A stretch of 64,000 nt of DNA from an uncultured Stomatobaculum sp. (GTDB lineage: Bacteria; Bacillota; Clostridia; Lachnospirales; Lachnospiraceae), in NCBI RefSeq assembly GCF_937924975.1, contig NZ_CALEYG010000034.1, forward strand, positions 7,638 through 71,637, read 5' to 3'. A program made the translations under genes and the position numbers. The number at the start of each line of letters is the position of its first letter. Position 1 is the first letter of the stretch. The notes beneath the pieces are model-generated. The model had not been told where the DNA came from. It saw nothing but the letters and a program-made list of their open reading frames with translations, and did no database searches. Shown piece by piece: positions 56,386-64,000 of the stretch.

Positions 56386-58050
56386 ATGAAACAAACGAAA
56401 CATGTCAAAGCAGCCAGAGCGTTTCTGCTGGCGGCAGCTGCTGCTTGCCTCTTTCCGACCGTGACAGCCTATGCAGTTGAAGGTTGGAACAAAGTCGGAG
56501 ACGAGTGGCAGTACCTGAACCGGGAGGATCAGCCGGTGACCAATGCCTTCAAGAAGTCGAAGGAAGATTGGTTCTACCTTGGCGACTCCGGGGTTCTTCT
56601 GAAGAACCGCATTTTCTCCTACGGCGGGTCGGACTACTATGTCGACCAGGACGGCCGCATGGCAAAAAATGCCTGGGTCTTCATTGACCACGAGAGCGAT
56701 CCTGCCGGCGATTACGGCGACGGCGGCTGGCACTACTTCGGTGCCGACGGCAAGGGCTATCGCGCGAAGGGCAAGGGTTTCCGCAAGGAGATCGACGGCC
56801 AGTATTATGCGTTCGATGAGAACGGCAACATGCTGACCGGCTGGATTGACGAGGAGGGAAATGTCCTCAGCGACGAGGATCCGTTCGTCAACGCGCGCTA
56901 CTACGCGGATGCCGACGGTGCGCTCTATACGAACCGCTGGCTCTACTACGACTGGGGTTCCCACCTCACGAGTGAGGTGACGGGGCGCAGCTACGAGGAC
57001 TACGAGAAGATGTGGTTCTACTTCGGCGCGGACTCGAAGAAGTACCGGAGCCGTGCGGGCGAGCAGCCGTTCCAGCGCGACATCAACGGCGCGACCTACG
57101 GCTTCGACGAGAAGGGTGTCATGATCGAGTGGTGGGACAAGGTCGCGAGCATCTCGAACGCGGTCCGCTCCAACCCGACCGCCGATGAGCGCGTGCGCTA
57201 CTATGACGGCTACGACGGCGGCCCGCTGATGAAGAACAAGTGGCTCTGGATGTATCCGTCGGCAAACCTCGATGAGAACGAGAACCTGGATCTCGAGAGT
57301 TCCTGGTGGAGAACCGACTCGAAGGGCAGAGCGTACCGCAACAAGATTCTGAAGGTCGGCAGCCGCGAGTATGCCTTCGACGGCATCGGCCGCATGCAGA
57401 CGGGCTTTGTCCTCTTTGACCGCTCGAAGAGCGAATTTGTCGCGCAGTACGATGTGGACGCCTGGAGCGCAAAGGACTTCATCGAGGGCAATATGTACGG
57501 TATCGAGAAGGCGGATTTGTACCTCTTCTCGCCGGATGAGATGAACGACGGCTCTATGCAGGCGGGCAAGGAAATTACGGTGGAGCTTGCGGACGGCCCG
57601 AGAACCTTTGCGTTCGCACCGAGCGGCAAGGCTTACGGCAACCGCAACTATCTCCAGAAGAAGGACAACAAGTTCTATATCAACGGCCTTCGCCTGGATG
57701 CACCGGAAGAGGCAGGCTACGGCATTGTCGTTCAGAACAGCGGCACGCTCGGCACGCCGCAGTACCGTTTCTTTGTCGTCGACAAGAACGGCAAGATTGT
57801 GAGTGGCAGACGCGTGCTGAACACCGGTGACGGCTACATTCTGGTCTACAACGGCGAGTTCATCGGCTTCTCCGGCGACGAGGACGCACCGCGCTGGAGA
57901 AACAGCGGCAGTGCGGGTGCGGGCTTCTATCACTACGACAGAAGCGAGCGCGACCACTTCGCGCGCGGCCTGATTGCCGGCCCGAACACGACTGTGACGA
58001 AGAACGATGTGCCGGATGACCTGGCACTCTTTATCGCAGATCCGAACTAA
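56386..58050 (+). CDS. exported protein with cell-wall-binding (choline-binding-like) repeats
   Basis: A 554-residue protein with signal peptide (cleavage likely after AYA at residue 30). It starts VEGWNKVGDEWQYLNREDQP and continues with repeats of the form GWNKVGDEWQYL, KEDWFYLGDSGVLLKNR, GGWHYFGADGKGYRAKG and MWFYFGADSKKYRSRAG, the aromatic/glycine pattern of CW_binding_1 modules. They hold surface proteins on the cell wall. The C-terminal part is less repetitive. No LPXTG motif or enzyme domain is visible. AAAGGGGAGGGAC precedes ATG 56386. It is followed by a larger exported protein. Confidence 0.88.
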   Translation: MKQTKHVKAARAFLLAAAAACLFPTVTAYAVEGWNKVGDEWQYLNREDQPVTNAFKKSKEDWFYLGDSGVLLKNRIFSYGGSDYYVDQDGRMAKNAWVFIDHESDPAGDYGDGGWHYFGADGKGYRAKGKGFRKEIDGQYYAFDENGNMLTGWIDEEGNVLSDEDPFVNARYYADADGALYTNRWLYYDWGSHLTSEVTGRSYEDYEKMWFYFGADSKKYRSRAGEQPFQRDINGATYGFDEKGVMIEWWDKVASISNAVRSNPTADERVRYYDGYDGGPLMKNKWLWMYPSANLDENENLDLESSWWRTDSKGRAYRNKILKVGSREYAFDGIGRMQTGFVLFDRSKSEFVAQYDVDAWSAKDFIEGNMYGIEKADLYLFSPDEMNDGSMQAGKEITVELADGPRTFAFAPSGKAYGNRNYLQKKDNKFYINGLRLDAPEEAGYGIVVQNSGTLGTPQYRFFVVDKNGKIVSGRRVLNTGDGYILVYNGEFIGFSGDEDAPRWRNSGSAGAGFYHYDRSERDHFARGLIAGPNTTVTKNDVPDDLALFIADPN

Positions 58051-58072
58051 GAAGGGAGCGTGACAGAAAGAT

Positions 58073-61000
58073 ATGAGTAGCAACAAGAATTCTCTCCGCG
58101 GCATCCTTCGGAGAGCCCTTGCACAGCTCCTCGCCTTCCTCATGGTCTTTGGCCTCGCAGTCAGCGGGCTGGGCGTGAAGAATGCATATGCGACGGAGTT
58201 GCAGCCGGCGCCCGGTGATTTGACAGGGGCAAACGACAGCGGCGCAACCGAAGCCATGGCATTTACGTGGAAGAGTGCAATAGGAGCTTCTAGCGAGGGT
58301 GATAGTACTTACACGCATCGCTTTGACATCAAGGGTCTGAACACCGGCGAGACGAATTACGGCAATGCGACTATCGATACAACGTACAACCTTGCCGGTT
58401 ACGGAACCTGGATTGTCAAGGCTGATACCTTGAATGCGGCACCTCCCTCAGCACATAATTACAGTCTGCCGCTTGCTGGCTATACGGTTGTGAAACCGGA
58501 TCCGCCGCACAATGGTGTGGTTATGACTTATCCGGATGCTTCGCAGCCGACCGGCTTGAAGAATCGTGATTTGGGAATCGAGTACCGGATGAAGGTTTCC
58601 AAGGCATTGGACAACAAGCATGTGATCGTCGATTACTATGTCCATGATACGACGGGAACGGGACCCAGAACGTTCTTTATGGGATCCGGTAGTGATACGA
58701 AAATCAAGGGCGATGACTTGGCCAATGTCTATTGGACCGGACGCAGTTTCCACATGGTCAATCGCTCAAGCCTTGAGACGCTGGATCTTGTGTTGAACGA
58801 CAGCGATTTGGGACTCACTCCGCCGGACAAGACCTATGTAGGCAGGTATTGGCAGTACTGGGATTACATGTTTACGGGAAATACGGCGACTTTCTTTGGG
58901 GGCGATGATTCGGGTCTGTCCTATTCTTGGAAATTCAACCTGAATCCGTATGAGACGGTTCACAGAAGAGTGGCATTTCTGGTCAAGGCAACGTCTTACT
59001 ATGTCTCCTCTTCCGGTGGTAACGACAGCAACAATGGAACCTACCAGAGTCCGTTCAAGACACTGCAACACGCAGTGGATAAGCTCCATGGTAAAAAGGG
59101 CTTTATTTATATCATGGATTACGATGGTGCGCCGGTAAATCTGGACGGCGGAAGCGGCACAGATGTTGCCATCGCAACGACAGATTATGAGCATCAGGCG
59201 ATGGCAGTTCCCTATACGGGGCCGACAGTGGAGATTGTGGCTGCTAATCCGGGGAGCCCGCTGTTTAAGCAGACGGGTAGCGGAAAGTACACCATTGAGA
59301 AATTGCATCTGAGCGGCAACAAGGCAGCGGTGACTCGCACGAAGCCTCTGATTTCCGTAGAGGATGGAACTCTCCGCCTTGGCGAGGATGCAGTGGTGGA
59401 GAATGCAAAGACGAACGATTACAACTCTGCTGCGGCCATCGATATTGTAGGCGGAACGCTTCACATGGAGCATGGCTCAACAGTCAGAAATAATGAGACA
59501 CCCGCTCCTGTGAAAACCTCGGGCTCCGAAAAGCAGGGCAAGGGTGCAATCAACTTTGCCAGCGGTCACTTTGTCCTTGCGGGTAGCAAACAGAGCGGCG
59601 GCTCTGTCATTACGGTTAGCGGAAACAAGGATGCAGACGGCAATAAGAGTAATGTGTTTGTCGCTGCCAATAAGAAGATTTCCGTGATGCAGAGTATAGC
59701 AGGTTCGAGCATCGGTATCTCGAAACTGGCTGTCGGAACGAGTAACGATCTCCCCAGTCCGTTCTCAGGGACAGGGACACCGACCGCAGCGCAGGAAAAG
59801 AACTTCGCTGAACTCGGCAGCGGTGTAAGCGCAAGCGGTGTGACTCCGTTCAGTAACTTCTTCAAAGCTGATCAGGACGAGACCTATGGCACATCGGTTG
59901 TAGAGTCTAAGACGGCCGCAGACAATGCGGCACTTCGCAGAGCTGGTTACACGATTACATTCAAGTACCAGGATGCACAAGGCAATACGGTGCCGGGCGC
60001 TGAAAACCGTGCAGTCAAAAATCTTGCGGCAGGTGAAGCTGTCAATGAACCGAAGCCGACAGTTACCCCGACATCTTATAAACTCTCGAGTGTCGAGACG
60101 GATGAGGTGGTTCCTTCCGGCGGAACAGCTAAACTTACGCTGGACAATACGGCGACGAGTCCGGATCTTGGTAAAGTCACCGGTTTCATGCCGAAGCAGA
60201 ACATTGTTGTGACTTACAAGTATGTGCGGGAGAACAGCACGATTACTTTCGATGCCAAGGGCGGCACGCCGACACCGGCTCCACTCAGCGGTCTCGCCGG
60301 TAATCCGACCAACGCAATACCGCCGACTGTTGTCAAGTACGGTTATAACTTCCTTGGTTGGAATAAGCGCGGCGTGAGCCCGGTTGCGCCCGCAATGTCG
60401 ATTCCGACAACCTTCCCGACGACGCCGGAGGTTTACGATGCGATTTATTCGGTCAACCACGGCATCAAGTTCGGTTACACGACTTCCTATGAGAACAGTG
60501 ACGGCAGCATTGTCTTCCAGACCACGACGGTTCCGTCGGCATACTCGGTCGAGGATACGCTGAACGGTAACCGCAAGGAGGTTCCGGGCTATGTCTGGGC
60601 ACCGGCAGATTCCTTCACGAATCCGGCGACCTATCAGTTTAGCAATCAGACCGCAGCGGCGCCGTTCGGCACCTTCGACAATGTGGCCGGTACGGCAACC
60701 TACGGAAACTTCACAGGTCAGTTCCCGGGTCAGGATGCAGCAATTACCTGGCGCTATCGTGTGGATCCGTCCCACCCGGGCTTCCAGCTGAAAGTCAATC
60801 ATAAGACCGCTTCCGGCACGACGGTCGCACCGACGACGACCACGATGGTGAAGCCGGAACAGCCGGTTGTAGCACATGCAGTCAATGTAGTAGGGTATAG
60901 CTATGATCGCCTGACGGTGGATCACGGCAATACGGCAAACAGCGCCGATCCGAACCCGCTCACCAATGCGTTGACCGGCAGTGCGGATGCACTCGGCAAC

Positions 61001-64000
61001 TACAACGGTGTGATGCCGAACCAGGATGTGGAAATTACTTATTACTATACCGGTGCCGGCATGGGACAGGAATTCACGGTTGCGCAAGAGGATCTCGGCA
61101 CAGTCGACAGTCTCCTGAAGAACATTGTCCCGGCGACGGTGACGGGTCACGCGACCGATGATGTGGTCGAGGGCGATGCGCTCACGATGCCGCAGAGCTA
61201 CGGGTACATCTTCAGCACGCACAGCGACAACCCGGTCGGCGCAGTGGTCGCAGGTGAGACCACGACCTTCAATACGGCAACCAAGCACTACAAGGCGAAG
61301 ATGCCGACGACCGATCTGAAGCTCACCTACAGCTACACGAGAGATCCGAGCGCATGGGGCAATATCCAGTTCTACAGCGGCAAGGATGCTGTCGGCGGCA
61401 CTGAACTCGGAACCCTGAGCTCCGACAATATGGCACCGGCAGACGACCCGACCAAGCAGGTTTCCCCGGATGTCCAGGCAAACGGCACGAACTCCTTCAA
61501 GGTGAGTGTGCTGAAGGACAACGGCGCAGGTCAGGGTTACACTTACGCGGATCTCAAGGCAAAGCGTTTGCTGCCGATTGTGACCGCAAACGACTACCAT
61601 TACATGCTGGACGGCTGGTTCGTGGATACGAACAACAACCGCGTCATGGACGGTAGTGAGCATCTCCTCCAGGATACGGATCGCTTCCAGGGCGGCGAGA
61701 ATCTGGTAGCGGCATTCAAGGAAGATCCGGCTTGGTGGGTAGATATTAACTTCGGACCGTTTGACAGCCATGTGACCTGGAACGCCGGTGTTCCGACCAC
61801 GCTTCACACCTGGAAGGACAAGACCTGGGCACAGGTGGAACCGGCTGCAAGCAGCTACACCGGCGAGGTCAACTACATCCGCAAGGGCTTTGTGAGAAGC
61901 TCCGACAGCCACCTGATGGCGGCAACGGACGCCATTGCAAACGGTGAGACCTATCTCATCAAGTTCACGCCGGATCCGGTGGTCTTCGGTCTTCCGGTGC
62001 ACCCGGTGGATGCGGGCGGCAGCCTTGACACCCAGGGTAAGGGCGTTGTGACGGCTTACGACACGAAGCCCGGCTACAAGTACATTGTCGTGGATCCCGA
62101 CGGCAAGGTTGTGGGCGTCGAAGACGGCAACCCGGCAGGCAGAACCTACTTTAACAACCTGACACCCGGCACGACCTATCAGGTCTACGAGGCAGAGGGC
62201 GATAACACGGCTCAGGTCGGCGACGACATCTCGAATGTCCCGGCACCGATCAGTGCGCCGAGCCCCGCACATGTGCCGGCAGTCGACACGAACAAGCAGA
62301 TTACCTATGATCCGAACGATGAGACGAAGGTGAACCTCACGATTGACCCGGCTGACAGAGATGCGGACTACGCATTGATTGATGAGAACGGCAATGTCGT
62401 GACAACACCGGAGACCCAGGCGGACGGCTGGCAGGCAGGCACGCCGGGCAGAATCACGTTCAGCGGTCTGACACCGAACAAGCCGTACACGGTCGTCGCA
62501 AGACCGCACGGCAGAAATGACATTACCCCGCTGCAGAAGCTTCCGGACGGCACGGTTGTCGTCATGGATCCGGGCGGCGAGATTGATGTGCCGAAGTTCA
62601 GCATCACGACGACGGACGGCGAGAGTGAAATCACGACCGTCAACGGCAATGCAATCAACACGAACTACTTCGACGAGGCGCACAAGGACGAGGCAGTGGT
62701 CCTGACCGCACCGGCGACGAACAGCGCAGGCGAGACCTTCAAGACGTGGAGAGTCACGACCGGTGTGATTCCGGGCATCAACAGCCAGCTCGGCAATGCA
62801 ACCCTGACCTTCACCATGCCTGACACCAATGTGGTTCTGACCGCTTACTATAACCGTAACCTGAACGGCAATGCGCCGGTCACGGATGAGGTTCGCGGCG
62901 GCAACCCGGGCGAGATGGCACTGGATCCGAATGCGATTCCGGGTCTCGAGAACTATCTCACCACACCGGACGACCAGGTGCTCATGAATGTGAACCACGC
63001 GGACGTGAGCTACAAGGTTGTCTACAACAAGAAGAATGTGCCGTCTTCGGTTGCGACGGCGCTGAAGAACGACACGGCGAATGTCGATGCGGCAAACCAC
63101 CCGGATGCCTTCACGGCAGCCTGGGAGGTCCAGACCAACATTGAGCGCTATGTCAACGGCAGACTTGTGCCGCGCGCAACGGCGTCCACTGCAACCTTCA
63201 ACACCTATGTGCAGCTCGACAAGGAAGATGTGAATAACCTTGACTACCAGCTGCTCCGCGAAGACCCGTCGAACCCGGGCAACTTCCTCCCGCAGACCTT
63301 GACGCCGGCGGATGTCTATGCGAGCGGCGGTCTGTTCCAGTTCACGGCCGAAGAGGGCGTCAAGTACTATCTGACCTACTCGAAGGCATACAAGGTGACT
63401 TGGATTAACAACAGAGACACCATGGCACCGTGGCCGCAGTACAGCTTCCCGGTCAGAAAGGGCGATTCGCCGTCCGACTCCGACTATACGACGCAGTACA
63501 ACACGGTCACGAACAACGAGCCGACCGGCGCGGCGACGCACCAGACGGATCCGGCAACCGGCGTGGAATACGACTGGAAGGGCTGGAGCCGCAAGGCTGA
63601 CAAGTTCAAGCAGTATGACGACACGGCGCCGATTAAGAAGCGCACCATTGTCTACGGCTACTGGGAAGATAACCGGCAGGTTGTCGACGATACGAGAAAC
63701 GGCCTCGAGGATGCGATTAAGAAGGCACTGAAGCTCTCCGATGACTTCTTCCTGAAGCGGAAGGAGACCGCAGCGCTGATTAACGGTGTCCCGGGTGTAC
63801 ACACGGGCATCAACGACGCAATCGCAGTCTTTGAGAAGACCGGCCCGAGAGCTACGGCGGCAGAGTTGCAGCAGGCACTCGACGATTTGCTCGACACGAT
63901 TCGTCGCTATGACAACACCCTGAATCCGCGTTACAACCACTACAACCAGATCACGAACGGCAACCTGTCCGGCGGCGCAAGCGGCGGCGGCGGCGGTCGC
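58073..64000 (+). CDS. very large adhesin-like surface protein (3' end outside window)
   Basis: An open frame of 1976 codons with no stop before the window ends. It has a signal peptide (MSSNKNSLRGILRRALAQLL, cleavage probably after AYA at 40). Near residue 309 YYVSSSGGNDSNNGTYQSPF then KTLQHAV marks a parallel beta-helix domain, as in pectin-lyase-like adhesins. From about residue 724 the ITFDAKGGTP and GYNFLGWNKRG patterns match InlB B-repeats, and many similar beta-repeats with Asn-Pro/Thr-rich linkers follow. The last bases give a Gly-rich stretch (GGASGGGGGR). I chose ATG 58073 behind GAAGGGAGCGTGACAG, 22 bases after the previous gene. The long minus-strand open frame across it is a shadow. 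Confidence 0.88.
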   Translation, partial: MSSNKNSLRGILRRALAQLLAFLMVFGLAVSGLGVKNAYATELQPAPGDLTGANDSGATEAMAFTWKSAIGASSEGDSTYTHRFDIKGLNTGETNYGNATIDTTYNLAGYGTWIVKADTLNAAPPSAHNYSLPLAGYTVVKPDPPHNGVVMTYPDASQPTGLKNRDLGIEYRMKVSKALDNKHVIVDYYVHDTTGTGPRTFFMGSGSDTKIKGDDLANVYWTGRSFHMVNRSSLETLDLVLNDSDLGLTPPDKTYVGRYWQYWDYMFTGNTATFFGGDDSGLSYSWKFNLNPYETVHRRVAFLVKATSYYVSSSGGNDSNNGTYQSPFKTLQHAVDKLHGKKGFIYIMDYDGAPVNLDGGSGTDVAIATTDYEHQAMAVPYTGPTVEIVAANPGSPLFKQTGSGKYTIEKLHLSGNKAAVTRTKPLISVEDGTLRLGEDAVVENAKTNDYNSAAAIDIVGGTLHMEHGSTVRNNETPAPVKTSGSEKQGKGAINFASGHFVLAGSKQSGGSVITVSGNKDADGNKSNVFVAANKKISVMQSIAGSSIGISKLAVGTSNDLPSPFSGTGTPTAAQEKNFAELGSGVSASGVTPFSNFFKADQDETYGTSVVESKTAADNAALRRAGYTITFKYQDAQGNTVPGAENRAVKNLAAGEAVNEPKPTVTPTSYKLSSVETDEVVPSGGTAKLTLDNTATSPDLGKVTGFMPKQNIVVTYKYVRENSTITFDAKGGTPTPAPLSGLAGNPTNAIPPTVVKYGYNFLGWNKRGVSPVAPAMSIPTTFPTTPEVYDAIYSVNHGIKFGYTTSYENSDGSIVFQTTTVPSAYSVEDTLNGNRKEVPGYVWAPADSFTNPATYQFSNQTAAAPFGTFDNVAGTATYGNFTGQFPGQDAAITWRYRVDPSHPGFQLKVNHKTASGTTVAPTTTTMVKPEQPVVAHAVNVVGYSYDRLTVDHGNTANSADPNPLTNALTGSADALGNYNGVMPNQDVEITYYYTGAGMGQEFTVAQEDLGTVDSLLKNIVPATVTGHATDDVVEGDALTMPQSYGYIFSTHSDNPVGAVVAGETTTFNTATKHYKAKMPTTDLKLTYSYTRDPSAWGNIQFYSGKDAVGGTELGTLSSDNMAPADDPTKQVSPDVQANGTNSFKVSVLKDNGAGQGYTYADLKAKRLLPIVTANDYHYMLDGWFVDTNNNRVMDGSEHLLQDTDRFQGGENLVAAFKEDPAWWVDINFGPFDSHVTWNAGVPTTLHTWKDKTWAQVEPAASSYTGEVNYIRKGFVRSSDSHLMAATDAIANGETYLIKFTPDPVVFGLPVHPVDAGGSLDTQGKGVVTAYDTKPGYKYIVVDPDGKVVGVEDGNPAGRTYFNNLTPGTTYQVYEAEGDNTAQVGDDISNVPAPISAPSPAHVPAVDTNKQITYDPNDETKVNLTIDPADRDADYALIDENGNVVTTPETQADGWQAGTPGRITFSGLTPNKPYTVVARPHGRNDITPLQKLPDGTVVVMDPGGEIDVPKFSITTTDGESEITTVNGNAINTNYFDEAHKDEAVVLTAPATNSAGETFKTWRVTTGVIPGINSQLGNATLTFTMPDTNVVLTAYYNRNLNGNAPVTDEVRGGNPGEMALDPNAIPGLENYLTTPDDQVLMNVNHADVSYKVVYNKKNVPSSVATALKNDTANVDAANHPDAFTAAWEVQTNIERYVNGRLVPRATASTATFNTYVQLDKEDVNNLDYQLLREDPSNPGNFLPQTLTPADVYASGGLFQFTAEEGVKYYLTYSKAYKVTWINNRDTMAPWPQYSFPVRKGDSPSDSDYTTQYNTVTNNEPTGAATHQTDPATGVEYDWKGWSRKADKFKQYDDTAPIKKRTIVYGYWEDNRQVVDDTRNGLEDAIKKALKLSDDFFLKRKETAALINGVPGVHTGINDAIAVFEKTGPRATAAELQQALDDLLDTIRRYDNTLNPRYNHYNQITNGNLSGGASGGGGGR

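Noticed and set aside
59765..63940. 1391-codon open frame on the minus strand
   Set aside because: It mirrors a GC-rich repetitive real gene on the plus strand, has an Arg/Val-rich composition without domains and no ribosome site.

Overview
The window looks like the chromosome of a Gram-positive anaerobe in the Clostridia, most likely a GC-rich oral-type Lachnospiraceae (Stomatobaculum or Oribacterium-like; the genus is only a guess). Support comes from the gene set: HPr kinase with a Crh-like HPr, WhiA, a FabK-type fatty-acid cluster, fused AccD-AccA, a TSCPD-domain protein, a DUF6145-like protein next to dusB, and a tmRNA tag ending NENLAYAA. Strong GGAGG ribosome sites, several TTG/GTG starts and sigma-A promoters also fit.

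Layout. 1-13.3 kb: the start of a LysR regulator, tRNA-Leu(UAG), two small lipoproteins, a MATE exporter, FtsH, a DUF1846 protein, then a tightly overlapping operon DUF1653-like / uvrC / hprK / murB / whiA / crh-like HPr. 13.3-21.7 kb: dnaE, pfkA, a small conserved gene, dusB, greA and lysS. The lysS product carries an extra C-terminal tRNA-binding domain.

21.7-32.7 kb is an AT-richer accessory island. A second copy of the lysS 3' end (26421-26887), still followed by a terminator, bounds its first 4.7 kb. Between the copies lie an excisionase-like protein, a broken monooxygenase gene, small membrane and zinc-ribbon proteins, a truncated RadC-like protein and an AbiE type IV toxin-antitoxin pair. 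No recombinase remains. Beyond the second copy lie a DUF3990/DUF3791 cassette flanked by inverted copies of its own promoter, an unknown gene, an ABC transporter with a decayed relative beside it, and a PD-(D/E)XK nuclease.

32.8-42.7 kb is a mosaic of small stress and housekeeping genes (CsbD-like, DUF1697, membrane-anchored XRE regulator, AlkD-like, Bcp, YaaA, DUF1294, PepE, tmRNA, a DUF421/DUF3290 pair). It is interrupted by an AT-rich AIPR defence-type gene with a divergent XRE regulator and palindromic operators. 42.9-54.3 kb: malic enzyme and a complete FAS-II cluster fabH-acpP-fabK-fabD-fabG-fabF-fabZ-accDA (without accB/accC), then a lipoprotein and glnS. 54.4-64 kb: a radical SAM protein, an Ala-rich envelope protein, and two large exported proteins. 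The last is a very large adhesin-like protein that runs off the window.

How they fit together: malic enzyme can supply pyruvate and reducing power upstream of fatty-acid synthesis; hprK and the His-less HPr form a carbon-catabolite signalling pair; the accessory island and the AIPR locus look like anti-phage or competition cargo. All calls were made by reading the sequence; no database search was run.
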